A DNA stretch of 64,000 nucleotides from Parasitella parasitica (lineage: Eukaryota > Mucoromycota > Mucoromycetes > Mucorales > Mucoraceae). This document shows positions 11,418 to 22,193 of this stretch, piece by piece (the first letter of the stretch is position 1; every line of letters starts with the position of its first letter). The notes beneath the pieces were generated by a model. It was not told the origin of the DNA. It searched no databases and worked only from the letters and a program-made list of their open reading frames with translations. The DNA is taken from the NCBI GenBank assembly GCA_025201805.1, contig MU619246.1, positions 87,519-151,518 on the forward strand. Reading direction: 5' to 3'. The position numbers were made by a program, and so were the translations under genes.

Positions 11418-12382
11418 AGCAAGAGAAAAAAAGCTTTGTCGCAAGTATAAGAATGAAATTGTGGTTAATTAAGTTGAGAATCTCTCAACGTTACATCGTG
11501 TCGTCGTCACTTTTTTCTATTTTTTATTTTTTATTTATGTAGACGTTAAAAAGTGATTTTTGCTAGTTGCATGTGGAATAATCGTTCAGTTGATAACATC
11601 TCCCTATCACATTTAAGAATTTTTATAGGCTTCCCAATGGGATCACCATCGAAAATGAGAAGCCTCGTCTACCTCCCCCCCCCCTCTCTCTCCCAATTGC
11701 CCACTGTGGCTGAAAAAAACAAAGCAACAAGCCTTGGCCTTTTCGAAGAAACAGAACCCAAACAGCCAAGAAATGAACCAAGCAAATGTGGGATTGTACT
11801 TCCGATTTAACTATTTATAACTTGAAAGATACTTACTAATTGCAAGCTAGACGGGTACGGTTTTGTACTCTTTCTTGGCTCAAGCACAGCAAAACAAAGC
11901 ACGTATGCATTTTGTATTTGTCTGAGGAGTAAAAACAAATGTGCATTATTGAATCTATTTGTAAAATAACGTTATCAAAATGGGTTCGAGTAAACGTGAT
12001 ACAAATATAATGGTTAATTAGAGTGATATCTTGTATTTAAAGGTTTCTCTTAACACGTTAGCCCTCAACCTAATCCATATCTTGCCCATTTGCGTTTCAC
12101 AACTAGTTGCTTGGCTATAGTTTTATCGAGGCATTTGTTGCATACACATTTGCTGATTTTCCCGTTAATAAATAGACTTCAAAGTCAGCATTTGATAGTC
12201 TATAACGCAGTGTGTGTGCCTGGCATTTGTGGAACTACTACATCATCTATTATTACGAAAATGGATTAAACGGGCTCCTTGAAAGAGACAAAGCTCGCTC
12301 TCCCTCTTTCTCTCTTCCTTTCCCTCTTTTTCTTTTCACTTTTCTATATTTTCATTATTTTGTTTATTTTTTTTGAAAAAAA
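11418..12382. other. Divergent intergenic region between the UEV and Hsp70-like genes
   Basis: 965 bp separating two divergently transcribed genes; it must hold both promoters. It includes a C-rich tract near 11671 and a CT-rich tract (CTCCCTCTTTCTCTC-like) just upstream of the Hsp70-like ATG, a common fungal promoter feature. No coding signal. Confidence 0.5.
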
Positions 12383-14647
12383 ATGTCGATTGATACACCT
12401 CCTTTTGATCCTTCTGACTATTCTTATGTGATTGGCATAGGTGAGTATGCCTCGATTAACAGCGCTGTAGATTGCTGATTTTCGTCTATAGATTTTGGTA
12501 CTACTTTCTCTGGCTGTTGCTATGCGTTTTCGAAAGACGGAAATGACGAAATCATTGATATTACAAAATGGTACATACAGTAAAGTATTTGTAGCGTGAT
12601 GGCACAACTAATATCTATGAAATCCAGGCCAAAGCAGCAGAACGTATATCCCAAAACACCTACGCTTTCATTATATAGAAATGGCTCAACCAAGTTGGTT
12701 GCTTGGGGTCAAGACGCTAAAAAGACGGCAATGAAGCGTAACAACAACGATCAACTGCTGGCACGTTTCAAGTTACAGCTGGACGAAAACTTGAACCTAG
12801 CTCCATTGCCAAACGGCTTAACAGCTCTAGAGGCTATCACTGATTATCTCGAAGCATTTCACTCACATGTATGCAAGGATCTTCAGCGCGGATTTGCAAA
12901 CAACTATGATCAAAGTAAATTTCGTTACTGTTTAACAGTGCCTGCCATGTGGAGTGATCAAGCAAAAGCGACAATGAGAGAGGCCGCCATCAGAGCCAAC
13001 ATTATCAATCGATGGGATCACCCAAACAGACTCATGTTAATCAGTGAGCCTGAAGCGGCTGCTCTTTACTGTGAAAAGAAATGCGACCAATTCAACCTGG
13101 GACATGGTCAGCGATTTTTGATTTGTGATGCTGGTGGTGGAACTGTAGATCTTATTGTGTTTGAAATTGATGACTCTGGTGAGAGGAGAGCCTTGAAAGA
13201 GGTGACGAAAGGTTTAGGTGACTCTTGCGGTTCTACATTTCTCGATATCCGTATGAGAGAGTATTTGAAGGACAGATTCTACCATCATGGCAAGGTCAGC
13301 GATACCGCCATGGAATCTATGATGGAGACATTCATTGATACCATCAAGGTAAGAAATGGAGAGAGAGGAGGAACCGCAAAATATTCCCCTTTTTGCGTGC
13401 TGGTTATTGTACTCCCCATTCTAATCCCCTATCCCTTGTTATAATAGCCTGAATTCGACGGAGATGAGGATCAGTATCTTGCCTTACCTGCAGCTTTAGG
13501 CATCGAAGGTGTTGATGACCCAGACGCTGGCATTGAAGATGGAACCCTCCATATTCCCTGCCATGAGCTTCGTCAGAGAGTGTTTGAGCCTGTCATCAAC
13601 CAAGTCATTGATCTGATTGAGCAGCAAGTGCAGCAATCCAGGACAAAGCTAGATGCCGTGTTCTTGGTTGGCGGTTTCGGTCAATCGACTTACCTTTACC
13701 GACGAGTGCTGGCCGAATTCCAATCTCGAGTAGGTTTTATTGGCGTCCCACCTCGTGGTGAGCTGGCTGTTGTCCGTGGTGCTGTTTACTTTGGTTTGAA
13801 CCCTCATATGGTGACAGAACGTGTATCCAGACGTACATATGGGCTTGAAACTAGAATGGTCTTTGATCCTCGTAACGATCCTCCCGAGCAGTGCATCAAG
13901 GGTGATGATGATCGCCTGTTCTGTAAGCAGCGTTTCAGTGTTTATGTGCAGAAAGGCCAAACTATCAATGTGGATGATTGCGTGTCAAAGAACTTTATGA
14001 TCGCCTATCCAAACGACACAGACACAGGTTAGTACAATGAATAGGGACAAAATCATTGTTAAATAGGGTTTGAGAATGGATCATTAACTTACCCCTTTTT
14101 TTTAGATTTATTTGCTTATGATGGTGATGGCCCCATTCCTCGTTTGACAACACATGCTAATGTCTTCAAAGTCGCTCGTTTCCCTATCAAAATGCCTAAA
14201 TTCAATGACGTTAAAAATGGCCAGCCTATTTTCATGACAATCAAAATGTATTTTGGTCAAACAGAAATCAAGATTGAGGCTCACATCCGTGATCGTAAAT
14301 TCACCTTTACATCTGCATTCGAGACAATGGAAAGAGAAATGATGCAATCTCTGAACTCGCAAACAAATCTGCTCTCGATCAAACCTGATGAAAACAACAA
14401 CAATGAAAGCGCATTCTCTAATAATGGCAGCCTCTACGGTTTCTCAGGCAATGCTTCAGGCTCTAATATCGGCTCTTCACGTCCTCCATCTATTCCTCCT
14501 CGAGATAATGGATATCCTTCACCAATGTCAAATGCTCGTAGTATTAGGGATGAAGATGGCACATTCTACGATGGCGACTCGAGACACTCTTCTACAATGA
14601 ATAGCTCTAGAAAGATATTTGGCATCAAGTTTGGCAAAAAACGATAA
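12383..14647 (+). CDS. Hsp70-superfamily ATPase of the HSPA12-like type
   Basis: Actin/Hsp70-fold ATPase. Exons 12383-12440, 12492-12570, 12628-13348, 13448-14027, 14106-14647; 659 aa. Phosphate-1 motif VIGIDFGTTFSGCCYAF is built from exons 1 and 2; phosphate-2 is LICDAGGGTVDLIVFEI; LISEPEAAALYC and LVGGFGQSTYLYRRV (adenosine motif) follow. The order and spacing match the divergent HSPA12 family rather than canonical Hsp70: the substrate-binding half is short, and the C-terminus is a Ser/Pro/Asn-rich linker with PPSIPPR and a basic tail ending FGIKFGKKR. Such proteins are, as far as I recall, multi-copy in Mucoromycota and their roles are mostly unknown. ATP binding is a safe inference; chaperone function is not shown. 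Confidence 0.88.
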
Positions 14648-14763
14648 ATCATTTTTTTCAATTACCTTATAATAATATTAATAATAACCTTTTTTTAATT
14701 AATAAAAAAAAATCATACATCTCATTCCCATAAATACATAAGCAACTAGATCTTTTAGCAAGT

Positions 14764-15326
14764 TCATCCATTGCGAATATAGTCAAGTATTGACTGTGCC
14801 TGAAAAAAGAAAGTAACACGATCTTGAGAAATGTGAAATAATTCACTCCGTTTAGACTTGACTTGCTGTACAATGTTTTCACTCTCAATTTACCGAGATT
14901 ATAGGATGTTTGAAGTTCATTGACCAATTTCTGGTCAAATCAACAACAAATATTCTTTAAGCATTCAGGAAAGCAGTTGATAGAATACTGAATGAAGCTC
15001 TGCAAATTCTCAACAGTGATTAGAATACAGTAATAATATACAGGAAGAACTAGATGTATTTTATTGCACCGTTCAATTTTTTTTTGTTCAAAAAAGGCAA
15101 AGACTAAACTCTGGCTAATTGAATACAAGTATTTATAGCTGTTGACAGTGCGGATATAAGGGATAGTAGATTTAGTATTGTGTAGGTTGTCAATATTTTC
15201 AAGAACCAGTTGTATAAACGATTGATACATTTGAACAGAAAGAGTATTATTGACGATCTCAAAAAAAAAAAAAGTAATTAATACATGAGATTTCCAAGAC
15301 AAGTGATAAACAAGGAAAAGATGCAT
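14764..15326 (-). pseudogene. Unrecognised hydrophobic open frame interrupted by TGA
   Basis: Two minus-strand frames (15326-14940 and 14939-14667) are in the same register and separated only by a TGA at 14942-14940. After it the reading DQKLVNELQTSYNLGKLRVK looks protein-like; a possible intron (GTGAAT...TTTTTTCAG) would then lead to AQSILDYIRNG* with the stop at 14766-14764. I do not recognise any family. Ile/Tyr/Cys-rich composition may simply reflect AT-rich DNA. It could be a decayed gene, a real gene with an unrecognised intron removing the TGA, or chance. Confidence 0.2.
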
Positions 15327-15679
15327 GGAGCCAAAACTGCAGCATTATTTAATTTGGTAGACCAAGAAAAATCGCTGGAGGATGAAATCCAATACATGTT
15401 GGATGTGTCATTAAAAGGCCTATTAACAGAAAAAAACTCAAGCGATAAACAAACGCGTTGCCTTTATTAGCTATTGCTGATGTGCCATTAAATATTGTAG
15501 ATAGATTGATTACTCAGGTAAGAGGTACGACGAAATCATACCACCAAGTGTAAAATTACGGATATCTTTTCTTTTATACACTTTAACTCGGTCGTAACTT
15601 TTTAAAACAAGTTGTAAAAAATCGCGTGTCGAATTTACTTTAGGAAAGGGTCTATAAACAATTTTCTTTGACATTTTGA
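15285..15679 (+). pseudogene. Unrecognised small gene or fragment with a frame change
   Basis: ATG at 15285 opens a 61-codon frame with strongly helical, protein-like composition (LVDQEKSLEDEIQYMLDV). It hits TAG at 15468, but the neighbouring frame continues as ALPLLAIADVPLNIVDRLIT up to a consensus CAG/GTAAGA donor at about 15518; the acceptor at 15643 would add ERVYKQFSLTF*. A one-base change near 15450 would join these into about 85 residues. No family recognised. Confidence 0.25.
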
Positions 15680-15968
15680 AGTCTCATTGCAATGAAAACT
15701 GTTGGATATAAACGTCAGAAACATTTAAATACGGAAAGAATAGAAGAAGAAAAAGGGGGCAGAGTCATAATAACATCGATATTACTACTTAAAGACATAG
15801 AAACCCTTCAATCCCTTTTTCTCTTTCCATCTTTTGACAAGCTCGCACAAGCAACGACAAAGATATACATCGGAAAGAAAAACCACAACATTTAAAAACA
15901 TGGGTGGGAAGGCTGCTGTCGTCTTCCCTGCACTCTGTGTATCTTTATTATACAAATCCGCTTATCAA

Positions 15969-16532
15969 TTAAGCAGATTCCAAGACATTACGTTCAGAAA
16001 CGTAAATACCATCCAAGAACTTACGGATATCCTTATTCTTGACGAGACAAGATTGTTGGATGTCAGCTGCAGATTGAGAGACGTTTTCCAAAGAGTTACC
16101 AGTCAAGGTAAGCTCGTCCTTTTGGCCAGTGGAGGCAGAGACAGAGACACCTTCACGCATGTTGACATGGAAGACAACCTTTTGACCCAAGAAGTTACGG
16201 ATCTCGACAGCATCGTTATTGCCGTTGATAATGACGTTGATAGGGAAATGTGCGTAGACATAACGCATCTTGTACTCGAAACCCTTAGTGACGCCGATAA
16301 TCATGTTGTTGACCAAAGAACGAACAGTACGGATACAAGCAACGTGCTTACGGAGACCGTGATGAACGACAAACTTGATCTTTTGGCCTACAATGGTGAT
16401 CTCAATGTTCAAATGACGCAGGTTCTTGGCAAGTTCACCACGAGGACCTTTGACGACAACTTGACGAGACTTGACGGTAACGGTAACACCTTCAGGGATG
16501 GCGAGTTCGTCTTGCTTGTAAATGTCTTTCAT
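15969..16532 (-). CDS. rpl9: 60S ribosomal protein L9 (uL6)
   Basis: Component of the large cytosolic ribosomal subunit near the GTPase-associated centre. Single coding exon of 187 aa, the normal length. Family blocks: [73 protein letters not shown], and the C-terminal [16 protein letters not shown] signature. A CTAG directly before ACATG on the minus strand fits a spliced 5' UTR, common in fungal ribosomal protein genes. Codon use is biased to C-ending codons compared with neighbours, as expected for high expression. Confidence 0.97.
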   Translation of the reverse strand: MKDIYKQDELAIPEGVTVTVKSRQVVVKGPRGELAKNLRHLNIEITIVGQKIKFVVHHGLRKHVACIRTVRSLVNNMIIGVTKGFEYKMRYVYAHFPINVIINGNNDAVEIRNFLGQKVVFHVNMREGVSVSASTGQKDELTLTGNSLENVSQSAADIQQSCLVKNKDIRKFLDGIYVSERNVLESA

Positions 16533-18094
16533 GTCTAGTATGGAAGATGGATTAATTTTCCTGTCTTTGTTTGATGGATGGATTCATCAATCTTACCAAA
16601 TGGATATACAAAGTAAGTTGCAGCTGGAAGGAAGGAAACCAAGGTTGGTACGCATGGGCGATCCATTAAATTCATTAGGAAACAAGTCGTTGCCTCACGG
16701 TCACTTTCGGCACCTATCCGGTTCGAACGGTAAAAATTATCTTCCAACAGCCAGGCTTATGGAAAACTTTGTTTCTGCTGGAACTACCTCACATCATCCA
16801 TGAATCTGCTTTCTACCATTTGGGTCACATATGGTGTTTACAACGTACAAGCTTTGAGCTGATGCACATTGTTCTAAGCAATAATTGGCGATTAAAATTA
16901 GAGATTAGGCGATCTGAATGTATGCTGGCATAAAATTCTGGAAAATGGGACTCCCTTACAAATTAATCCACTATGCTTTGTCTTTTACCATATTGAGTCA
17001 GTACACATTACTCTAAGCAAGCGCTGCGGTTTGTGGAGGTTTCACAATCTGAACGTATTAAACCAGTGTAATACATATTCAACAGTTTTCATTTCATGTC
17101 CTTTTCTCAGTATCAATTCTTCCAAAGCGTATTTGACGACTAGGAAAAAAGTCATGCTATATAAAAAGTACTTCATCAAGTGCCTGTTCCTTTGAAGGGT
17201 TTCGCTTTATTAAGATACCAAATTCAGGTTAAATTTCTATCTAAATGAAACTGGGCTATAATTAAAAATGGGATCCAAGACCTGAGAGTATTTGGCTTCC
17301 TTTTTACTGAATAATAAAAGACACTACGTTCTCCGTGATTCAATTCATTATAGTATCTTAATTCATAATTTTACAAATTACTCTCACAATTTAAAAAATA
17401 TAAACATGCCACAATATAAAGGGATGAATAAGAATTACGAGCTCATCTATTTACATGTGCACTGGAAAAGTGGGGAGTCTCTCATCTGAACTCTTAAATC
17501 CTCACTTTGATTTACCCACCAACAATGGTTCTGAAGCTTTAGCCACCACTGCTCCCAAACGCCTTGGACAAGATTGAAAAACACAAGCAATCAGTAAAAA
17601 CCGACTGCCATCTTTTGACGTCGCCCAGTGGAAATGAAGTAATGTTCAGATACCCCTGGATCATGCCTGTTTCAATGAAGCTTTTTGCTGTGTATCAAAA
17701 CGTATATGCATTTTTTATGTAATTTTATATGAAAAAAAGAGACCTTGTCCTCTTTGAGATGTTTAGTATAAAATACAATCGATCAAAACAAATTGAGAGA
17801 AAGTCTAGATGTGATGATTGTAATCGGACATTACATAATAAGCGGCAAGCGAGCTGTTCATCAAGAATCCTACTATTTTTCCTAGGTTATATAGATACAT
17901 ATAAATGAATAAATTTATCGTGAAACTACTGCACTGTATCCTACAGGAATGTTCAAGTGGAAGTAATTCAACCCATATCTGCGACATACTTGATTAATGA
18001 TCTGTGACCGCCCGGGGAGGGGGTACCAAAAACGTAGCTCTTTGGAGCAAACTTTTATTGTTTGCATATTTGCAACTTTCAAACGAAATCATAA
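16533..18094. other. Intergenic: rpl9 upstream region and AT-rich spacer
   Basis: 1.56 kb. The proximal part upstream of the rpl9 start should carry its leader intron and promoter. Two frames at 16522-16803 (+) and 16535-16747 (-) overlap that leader and are not credible. From 17 kb on the sequence is AT-rich without coding signal; a CCCGGGGAGGGGGT stretch lies near 18010, about 80 bp before the next ATG. Confidence 0.5.
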
Positions 18095-19462
18095 ATGCCT
18101 CTTAGTAAATTAAAACGGACAATTGTGCAAGAATTTCTAAAAGAGAAGCAAATTGAAAGTGATAAATGGCATTGTTGCGACACCGCATTCACATCCATCA
18201 CTGACATCGGATATCATGTCAACCAATCTCATCGATCCGAAATTGATGCGAGAGAGATACAAAGAATAGAAGAAAAGCAAGAAAAACAGAGAAATCTTTG
18301 TCTATTGAAACAGAGGAGAGGCAAAAAGGTTTGTGTTTTCTCCATGTTACATATTGAACTGTTACTAATCGATAATATCAAGGGCTCCTCTGACCCTATA
18401 GCTACAGAATGCCAGTGTCAACCTGAAAATTCCAAAGTGATATTATTTTATAAATATACATTGGTGAAGGATCCTGTCAAGTTTGCTTTAGATCATCAGC
18501 ACTACTGCGCCAATATGACAGGCAAAATACGCATTGCTAGCGAAGGAATCAATGCAACATTGGCAGGTTCCAATCAAGATATTGATCGGTACCTAGACTG
18601 GCTTACATTAAGCCAACCCTTCAATAATGCCGAAGATAGCCTGAAACACTCAGAAAGCCTTCGACTAGACAACACTTCCACTGTGCGCTACAAGTTTTTC
18701 AAACCATCACAAGGATGCAGCCATGTGTTTTCGGAACTGTCTATCAAACTTGTCGATGAAATTTGCCCATTAGGTCAAACCACCGTCGTTTTAGAAAAGC
18801 TACAAAAACCAGACCATGACCATGGAAAATTAAGCCCAAGCGACTTCCATAACATTCTCGCAAAACGGCATCAGGATGATTACATACTTTTGGACACTAG
18901 GAACTATTATGAGAGTAAAATTGGGCATTTTGAAGGCGCTATTCAACCTCCCATTCGCAAATTCAGTCAGTTTCCCAGCTATGTGGAACGCAATAAAGAT
19001 AGTTTGAGAGGGAAAACGATTTTGACGTATTGCACTGGTGGTATCCGCTGTGAAAAGGCAACTGCATTCATGCGTCAAGCGCTACCAGATGAAGACATAT
19101 TCATGCTTGACGGTGGCATACACAATTATTTGGAATGGTGGAAAAGTAAAGGAGACGAAAAAGGCCAAGAGGACAATCCTATATGGCAAGGAAAAAACTA
19201 TGTATTTGATGCAAGGCAAGCATTGGCTCTCGATGATAAAAGCGTTGTTAGCCAATGTCAAAGGTGTAATCAACTTTGGGATAAATACAAGAAATGCGCA
19301 TCTACGGGTTGCCATCTGTTGATTTTATACTGTGATGCGTGCTGTGCATCAAATCAGCCAGTTTTCTGCTGCACTGATTGTCAAAGTGGTCAGCAAAATG
19401 GACTTTGTGCCTGTGAGAAAGAACGTAGATCGCGGGAGCTGGAACAATTGCAAGTGTCATAG
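18095..19462 (+). CDS. Rhodanese-domain protein, TSTD2/TrhO-like
   Basis: Predicted sulfurtransferase-fold protein related to animal TSTD2 and bacterial TrhO (UPF0176, tRNA U34 hydroxylation). The read-through frame is 455 aa; removal of a probable 54-nt in-phase intron (18329-18382, GTTTGT donor, TACTAAT branch) gives 437 aa. N-terminus has a C2H2-like finger (WHCC...HVNQSH); the middle KIRIASEGINATLAGS is the TrhO N-domain signature; the rhodanese domain has LLDTRNYYESKIGHFEGA and the active-site loop YCTGGIRCEKA with its catalytic Cys. The C-terminus is a Cys-rich zinc-binding module (many CxxC pairs around QCQRCNQLW and CCTDCQSG). Whether it modifies tRNA in fungi is an inference from the bacterial relatives. 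Confidence 0.88.
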   Translation: MPLSKLKRTIVQEFLKEKQIESDKWHCCDTAFTSITDIGYHVNQSHRSEIDAREIQRIEEKQEKQRNLCLLKQRRGKKVCVFSMLHIELLLIDNIKGSSDPIATECQCQPENSKVILFYKYTLVKDPVKFALDHQHYCANMTGKIRIASEGINATLAGSNQDIDRYLDWLTLSQPFNNAEDSLKHSESLRLDNTSTVRYKFFKPSQGCSHVFSELSIKLVDEICPLGQTTVVLEKLQKPDHDHGKLSPSDFHNILAKRHQDDYILLDTRNYYESKIGHFEGAIQPPIRKFSQFPSYVERNKDSLRGKTILTYCTGGIRCEKATAFMRQALPDEDIFMLDGGIHNYLEWWKSKGDEKGQEDNPIWQGKNYVFDARQALALDDKSVVSQCQRCNQLWDKYKKCASTGCHLLILYCDACCASNQPVFCCTDCQSGQQNGLCACEKERRSRELEQLQVS

Positions 19463-19850
19463 TTGTCATGTAGAATATATATTTTTGAACTGGCAAAATT
19501 TCATTGATTTCAAACAAACAAACAAAAAACACAATTACGATATAATTAATGCCCTGCCTTTTCGCTATGATATATGTAATGTCTATTATGCCTTAAGCCA
19601 TTTTTTTTTTCCAGCACAATAGTTGAAGGATATCCTGTACTTGACGCTATCACTAATGGAATTAGTAGAAATTAAAAAAAGAAATATATATTTATAATAG
19701 ACAAGATAATAATAATCTTCAACGTTTAAATAAGGAAATTTTCTAGTAAGTTACATGGTTGTTGTTGTTGTTGTTGTTGCATAAGATAGTTGTTGTGTAC
19801 TTGAACACAATAAAGAAAAGATATGTATGTAAAAAAAGAAAGAAAGGGTC
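19463..19850. other. Convergent 3' flanks with a GTT microsatellite
   Basis: 388 bp between two convergent stops. AT-rich with an AAATATATATTTATAATA stretch and seven tandem GTT units at about 19758-19779. No coding signal; likely 3' UTRs and termination signals of both neighbours. Confidence 0.5.
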
Positions 19851-22193
19851 TTATAATGCAGCAACCTTCGTGGTATTAGTATTACACATGTTATCTTCGT
19901 CACTTTCTGGATCATCCATCCATTTGGTATGAGATTGTTGTATTTTCAGGCTGGCAGAGATGTTTTTACGAGGAGGAGGGATAGGAGTTGTGTGGTCAAC
20001 TGATTCTTTTTCCAGAGGGATAATACGCGGTAATTGGTTATTTTGTTGATTAGTTGTGCAAAGAGACATATTAGGTGTTTCGCCACGAGCGACGGTATTG
20101 GACCTTGCACGCCTAGGAGGTGGAATTATATTTCCATTCTGCTCTTGGGTAAAAGCAGATACATTAGGAGCAGAGGTGGTAGCATTATTACAGTTATGAG
20201 CAGCAGGTACAGGGGGCAAAGGCTCAGATGGTGGAGGAGTAGGAGGCAGCATAGGCCAATTTGCTTTTTTCTCGTTGAAACGGCCATTGGGACTAATAAC
20301 ATTAGAAGCACTAAGACGACGGTTCACATCGTCCATTATATCTTGATTAGTCGTAGTAGATTCAGCAATACTACTACTCAAAGAGATGGGTCTTGTTTGT
20401 TGAGATTGGACAGAAGAGTAGGAGAAATGCTTAATTTCTGCAACCTTCTCTTCTTCTGCAGATGAATCAAAGCTGTTGGCAGACGAAGAAACACTTTCAG
20501 CTGGACTTTGCAGAGATATGTTTTCATGGGCCATCAAATGATGATATCGGCTGATATCTTGGAGGGCGTTGCCTTCGTCTTCACTTGAATAACGCAATTG
20601 CTCTTGCTCTCCTTCTTCATTGTCGTCAGAGGTATCATACATTGCACTACAGCTTTGAGACATTTGACGATGTCGAGTAGTATTTGCTGCTTGTTGTTGA
20701 ATCAAAGCTTCTCTGTTATCGTTATTGCTGCTCAAAAGTTTCAAAAGAAAAGTATCCTTTTCCAAAATGGCCTGGGTGAGTTCCATTACTTGGGTGTCCA
20801 AAGACGCCTTTTGAGATTTCAAATCCAAAACGACCTTGTCTTTTGCTGCGAGCGCTTCAGTCAATAAGATGATTTGGTCACGAAGCGCCTCTGCTTCTTG
20901 GTTGTCCGTGGCATCAGAAGCAGACTGGTAGGCGGTAGGTGCAGCAAGCTTCTCCTGCAGGGCTCTCAATTCAGCTTCATGCTCCAGTTGCTTTTGCTTC
21001 AACACGTCCCTGATTTCAACGTTGATTTTATTCTTATATTTTTCGAAATCGTTCTGAATCTGGACAGAAACTGTCATCATTAGCTTCTTGTGGGCTTGGT
21101 TCATCTCCAGCTCTGCGTTGAGGGCTGTAACTGTGCTTTCCAACTGCTCCTTTTGCTTCTTGAACAAAGCTATTTCTTGGTGCAGGCTCTTCATTTCCGC
21201 TTGTGCCTCTTTTACATAAGTGGATTCATTTGCCAATTGCGCCAAAGTGTCCAAATTAAGTTGATATTCGTCTAATAATCTGTCTTGTTTGACAATGAGT
21301 TCGACCAATTGACGCACACGAACAGCCTCCTTTTCTTTCTCCTCGATTGCATTCGCAATGCTTTGACGTGAAATTTCGCCTTGTTGTTCCAGTTGACGCT
21401 TGTAAAATTCAATGTCTTCAGTGGCTTTATTCAAGCGAGCGTTGCTCTGGGCATATTGGGTCTTGAGTGTTTCGCATTGGAACCAAAGGGCAGCAGCCTC
21501 ATCAGCACTGTTCTTTGCAAAAGAAGTGCGGTCGGTCTCGACGGATGTACGGAGAGGGGGCGATGAAAATCCATTTGTGGAAGTCGAGACACTGGAGGAT
21601 CTGTTGCTGTCCTGCATGTCGTTCAGATCTAGACTTGACATGGAACCTTTTGAAAAATAGCCCAGTGATTTTGGTTTTTGCAGGTGCTGCTGATCAATGG
21701 CCTGTTGAATGTCATCAGTCATTGATTTGGTGCCTGAAAACGAACGGGATTTTTCGGTTAGAGATAATGTAGGTTGAATAGAAGAGTTGTTGCTGAAGCT
21801 TTTTCTGATTCCTGTAGCTTGTATATAGTCAGCGTTAGGAAGAGGCGTTGTATTCACTTTGTTTATGCGTCGAGGGGATGGGGTAGGGTCTGATGATGGG
21901 TGTTGTAGTGGATTTAATGGAGGTGATGTTATATTAAAGTTATGGGGAGTAGGGGCTCTTTTATTTTCGCTACTACTACCTCCTGAATTATCTTGTTGAA
22001 CAAACTTATTCGACCAAACCGAGGATACTGCACCAATCTTTTTCAGACTGGCCAATTCTTTATTAACGACATTGTTTACGGCAGCTTGTGTGGTTGAATG
22101 ATTCATTGCGGTTGGTTGCGATGTCGCATTATTAAATTGTGTTGTGCGTTGTTTTAACCACGAGGGTGAGGAGTCCTTCAGTGTGTCAGTCAT
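19851..22193 (-). CDS. 780-residue coiled-coil protein with proline-rich ends, function unknown
   Basis: Intronless frame of 780 aa. Residues about 1-230 are Ser/Thr/Asn/Pro-rich and disordered, with PPLNPL and SPRRINK motifs; about 235-500 is a continuous heptad-rich coiled coil (for example ETLKTQYAQSNARLNKATED, and an EEKEKEAVRV segment); the C-terminal third is again disordered with acidic patches and class I/II SH3-ligand-like stretches (PPTPPPSEPLPPVP, IPPPRRARS, TPIPPPRK). This architecture is common in polarity, septum and endocytic scaffold proteins, which is a guess from layout only. Single-exon structure is unusual among neighbours. I recognise no conserved domain. Upstream 200 bp contain a purine-rich leader. 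Confidence 0.75.
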   Translation of the reverse strand: MTDTLKDSSPSWLKQRTTQFNNATSQPTAMNHSTTQAAVNNVVNKELASLKKIGAVSSVWSNKFVQQDNSGGSSSENKRAPTPHNFNITSPPLNPLQHPSSDPTPSPRRINKVNTTPLPNADYIQATGIRKSFSNNSSIQPTLSLTEKSRSFSGTKSMTDDIQQAIDQQHLQKPKSLGYFSKGSMSSLDLNDMQDSNRSSSVSTSTNGFSSPPLRTSVETDRTSFAKNSADEAAALWFQCETLKTQYAQSNARLNKATEDIEFYKRQLEQQGEISRQSIANAIEEKEKEAVRVRQLVELIVKQDRLLDEYQLNLDTLAQLANESTYVKEAQAEMKSLHQEIALFKKQKEQLESTVTALNAELEMNQAHKKLMMTVSVQIQNDFEKYKNKINVEIRDVLKQKQLEHEAELRALQEKLAAPTAYQSASDATDNQEAEALRDQIILLTEALAAKDKVVLDLKSQKASLDTQVMELTQAILEKDTFLLKLLSSNNDNREALIQQQAANTTRHRQMSQSCSAMYDTSDDNEEGEQEQLRYSSEDEGNALQDISRYHHLMAHENISLQSPAESVSSSANSFDSSAEEEKVAEIKHFSYSSVQSQQTRPISLSSSIAESTTTNQDIMDDVNRRLSASNVISPNGRFNEKKANWPMLPPTPPPSEPLPPVPAAHNCNNATTSAPNVSAFTQEQNGNIIPPPRRARSNTVARGETPNMSLCTTNQQNNQLPRIIPLEKESVDHTTPIPPPRKNISASLKIQQSHTKWMDDPESDEDNMCNTNTTKVAAL

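Larger units (their letters stand above)
14648..15968. other. Ambiguous region with overlapping low-confidence coding fragments
   Basis: AT-rich stretch between the Hsp70-like stop and the rpl9 stop. Protein-like frames occur on both strands (listed separately) but none forms a clean gene. 15680-15968 shows nothing beyond the rpl9 3' flank. Confidence 0.4.

Noticed and set aside
14940-14942. In-frame TGA read as selenocysteine
   Set aside because: It follows two cysteines in an unrecognised frame, with no known selenoprotein family and no visible SECIS-like structure; decay or a missed intron is simpler.
16522-16803. Opposed frames upstream of rpl9
   Set aside because: They lie in the presumed 5' UTR intron and promoter of a highly expressed gene; no motif on either strand.
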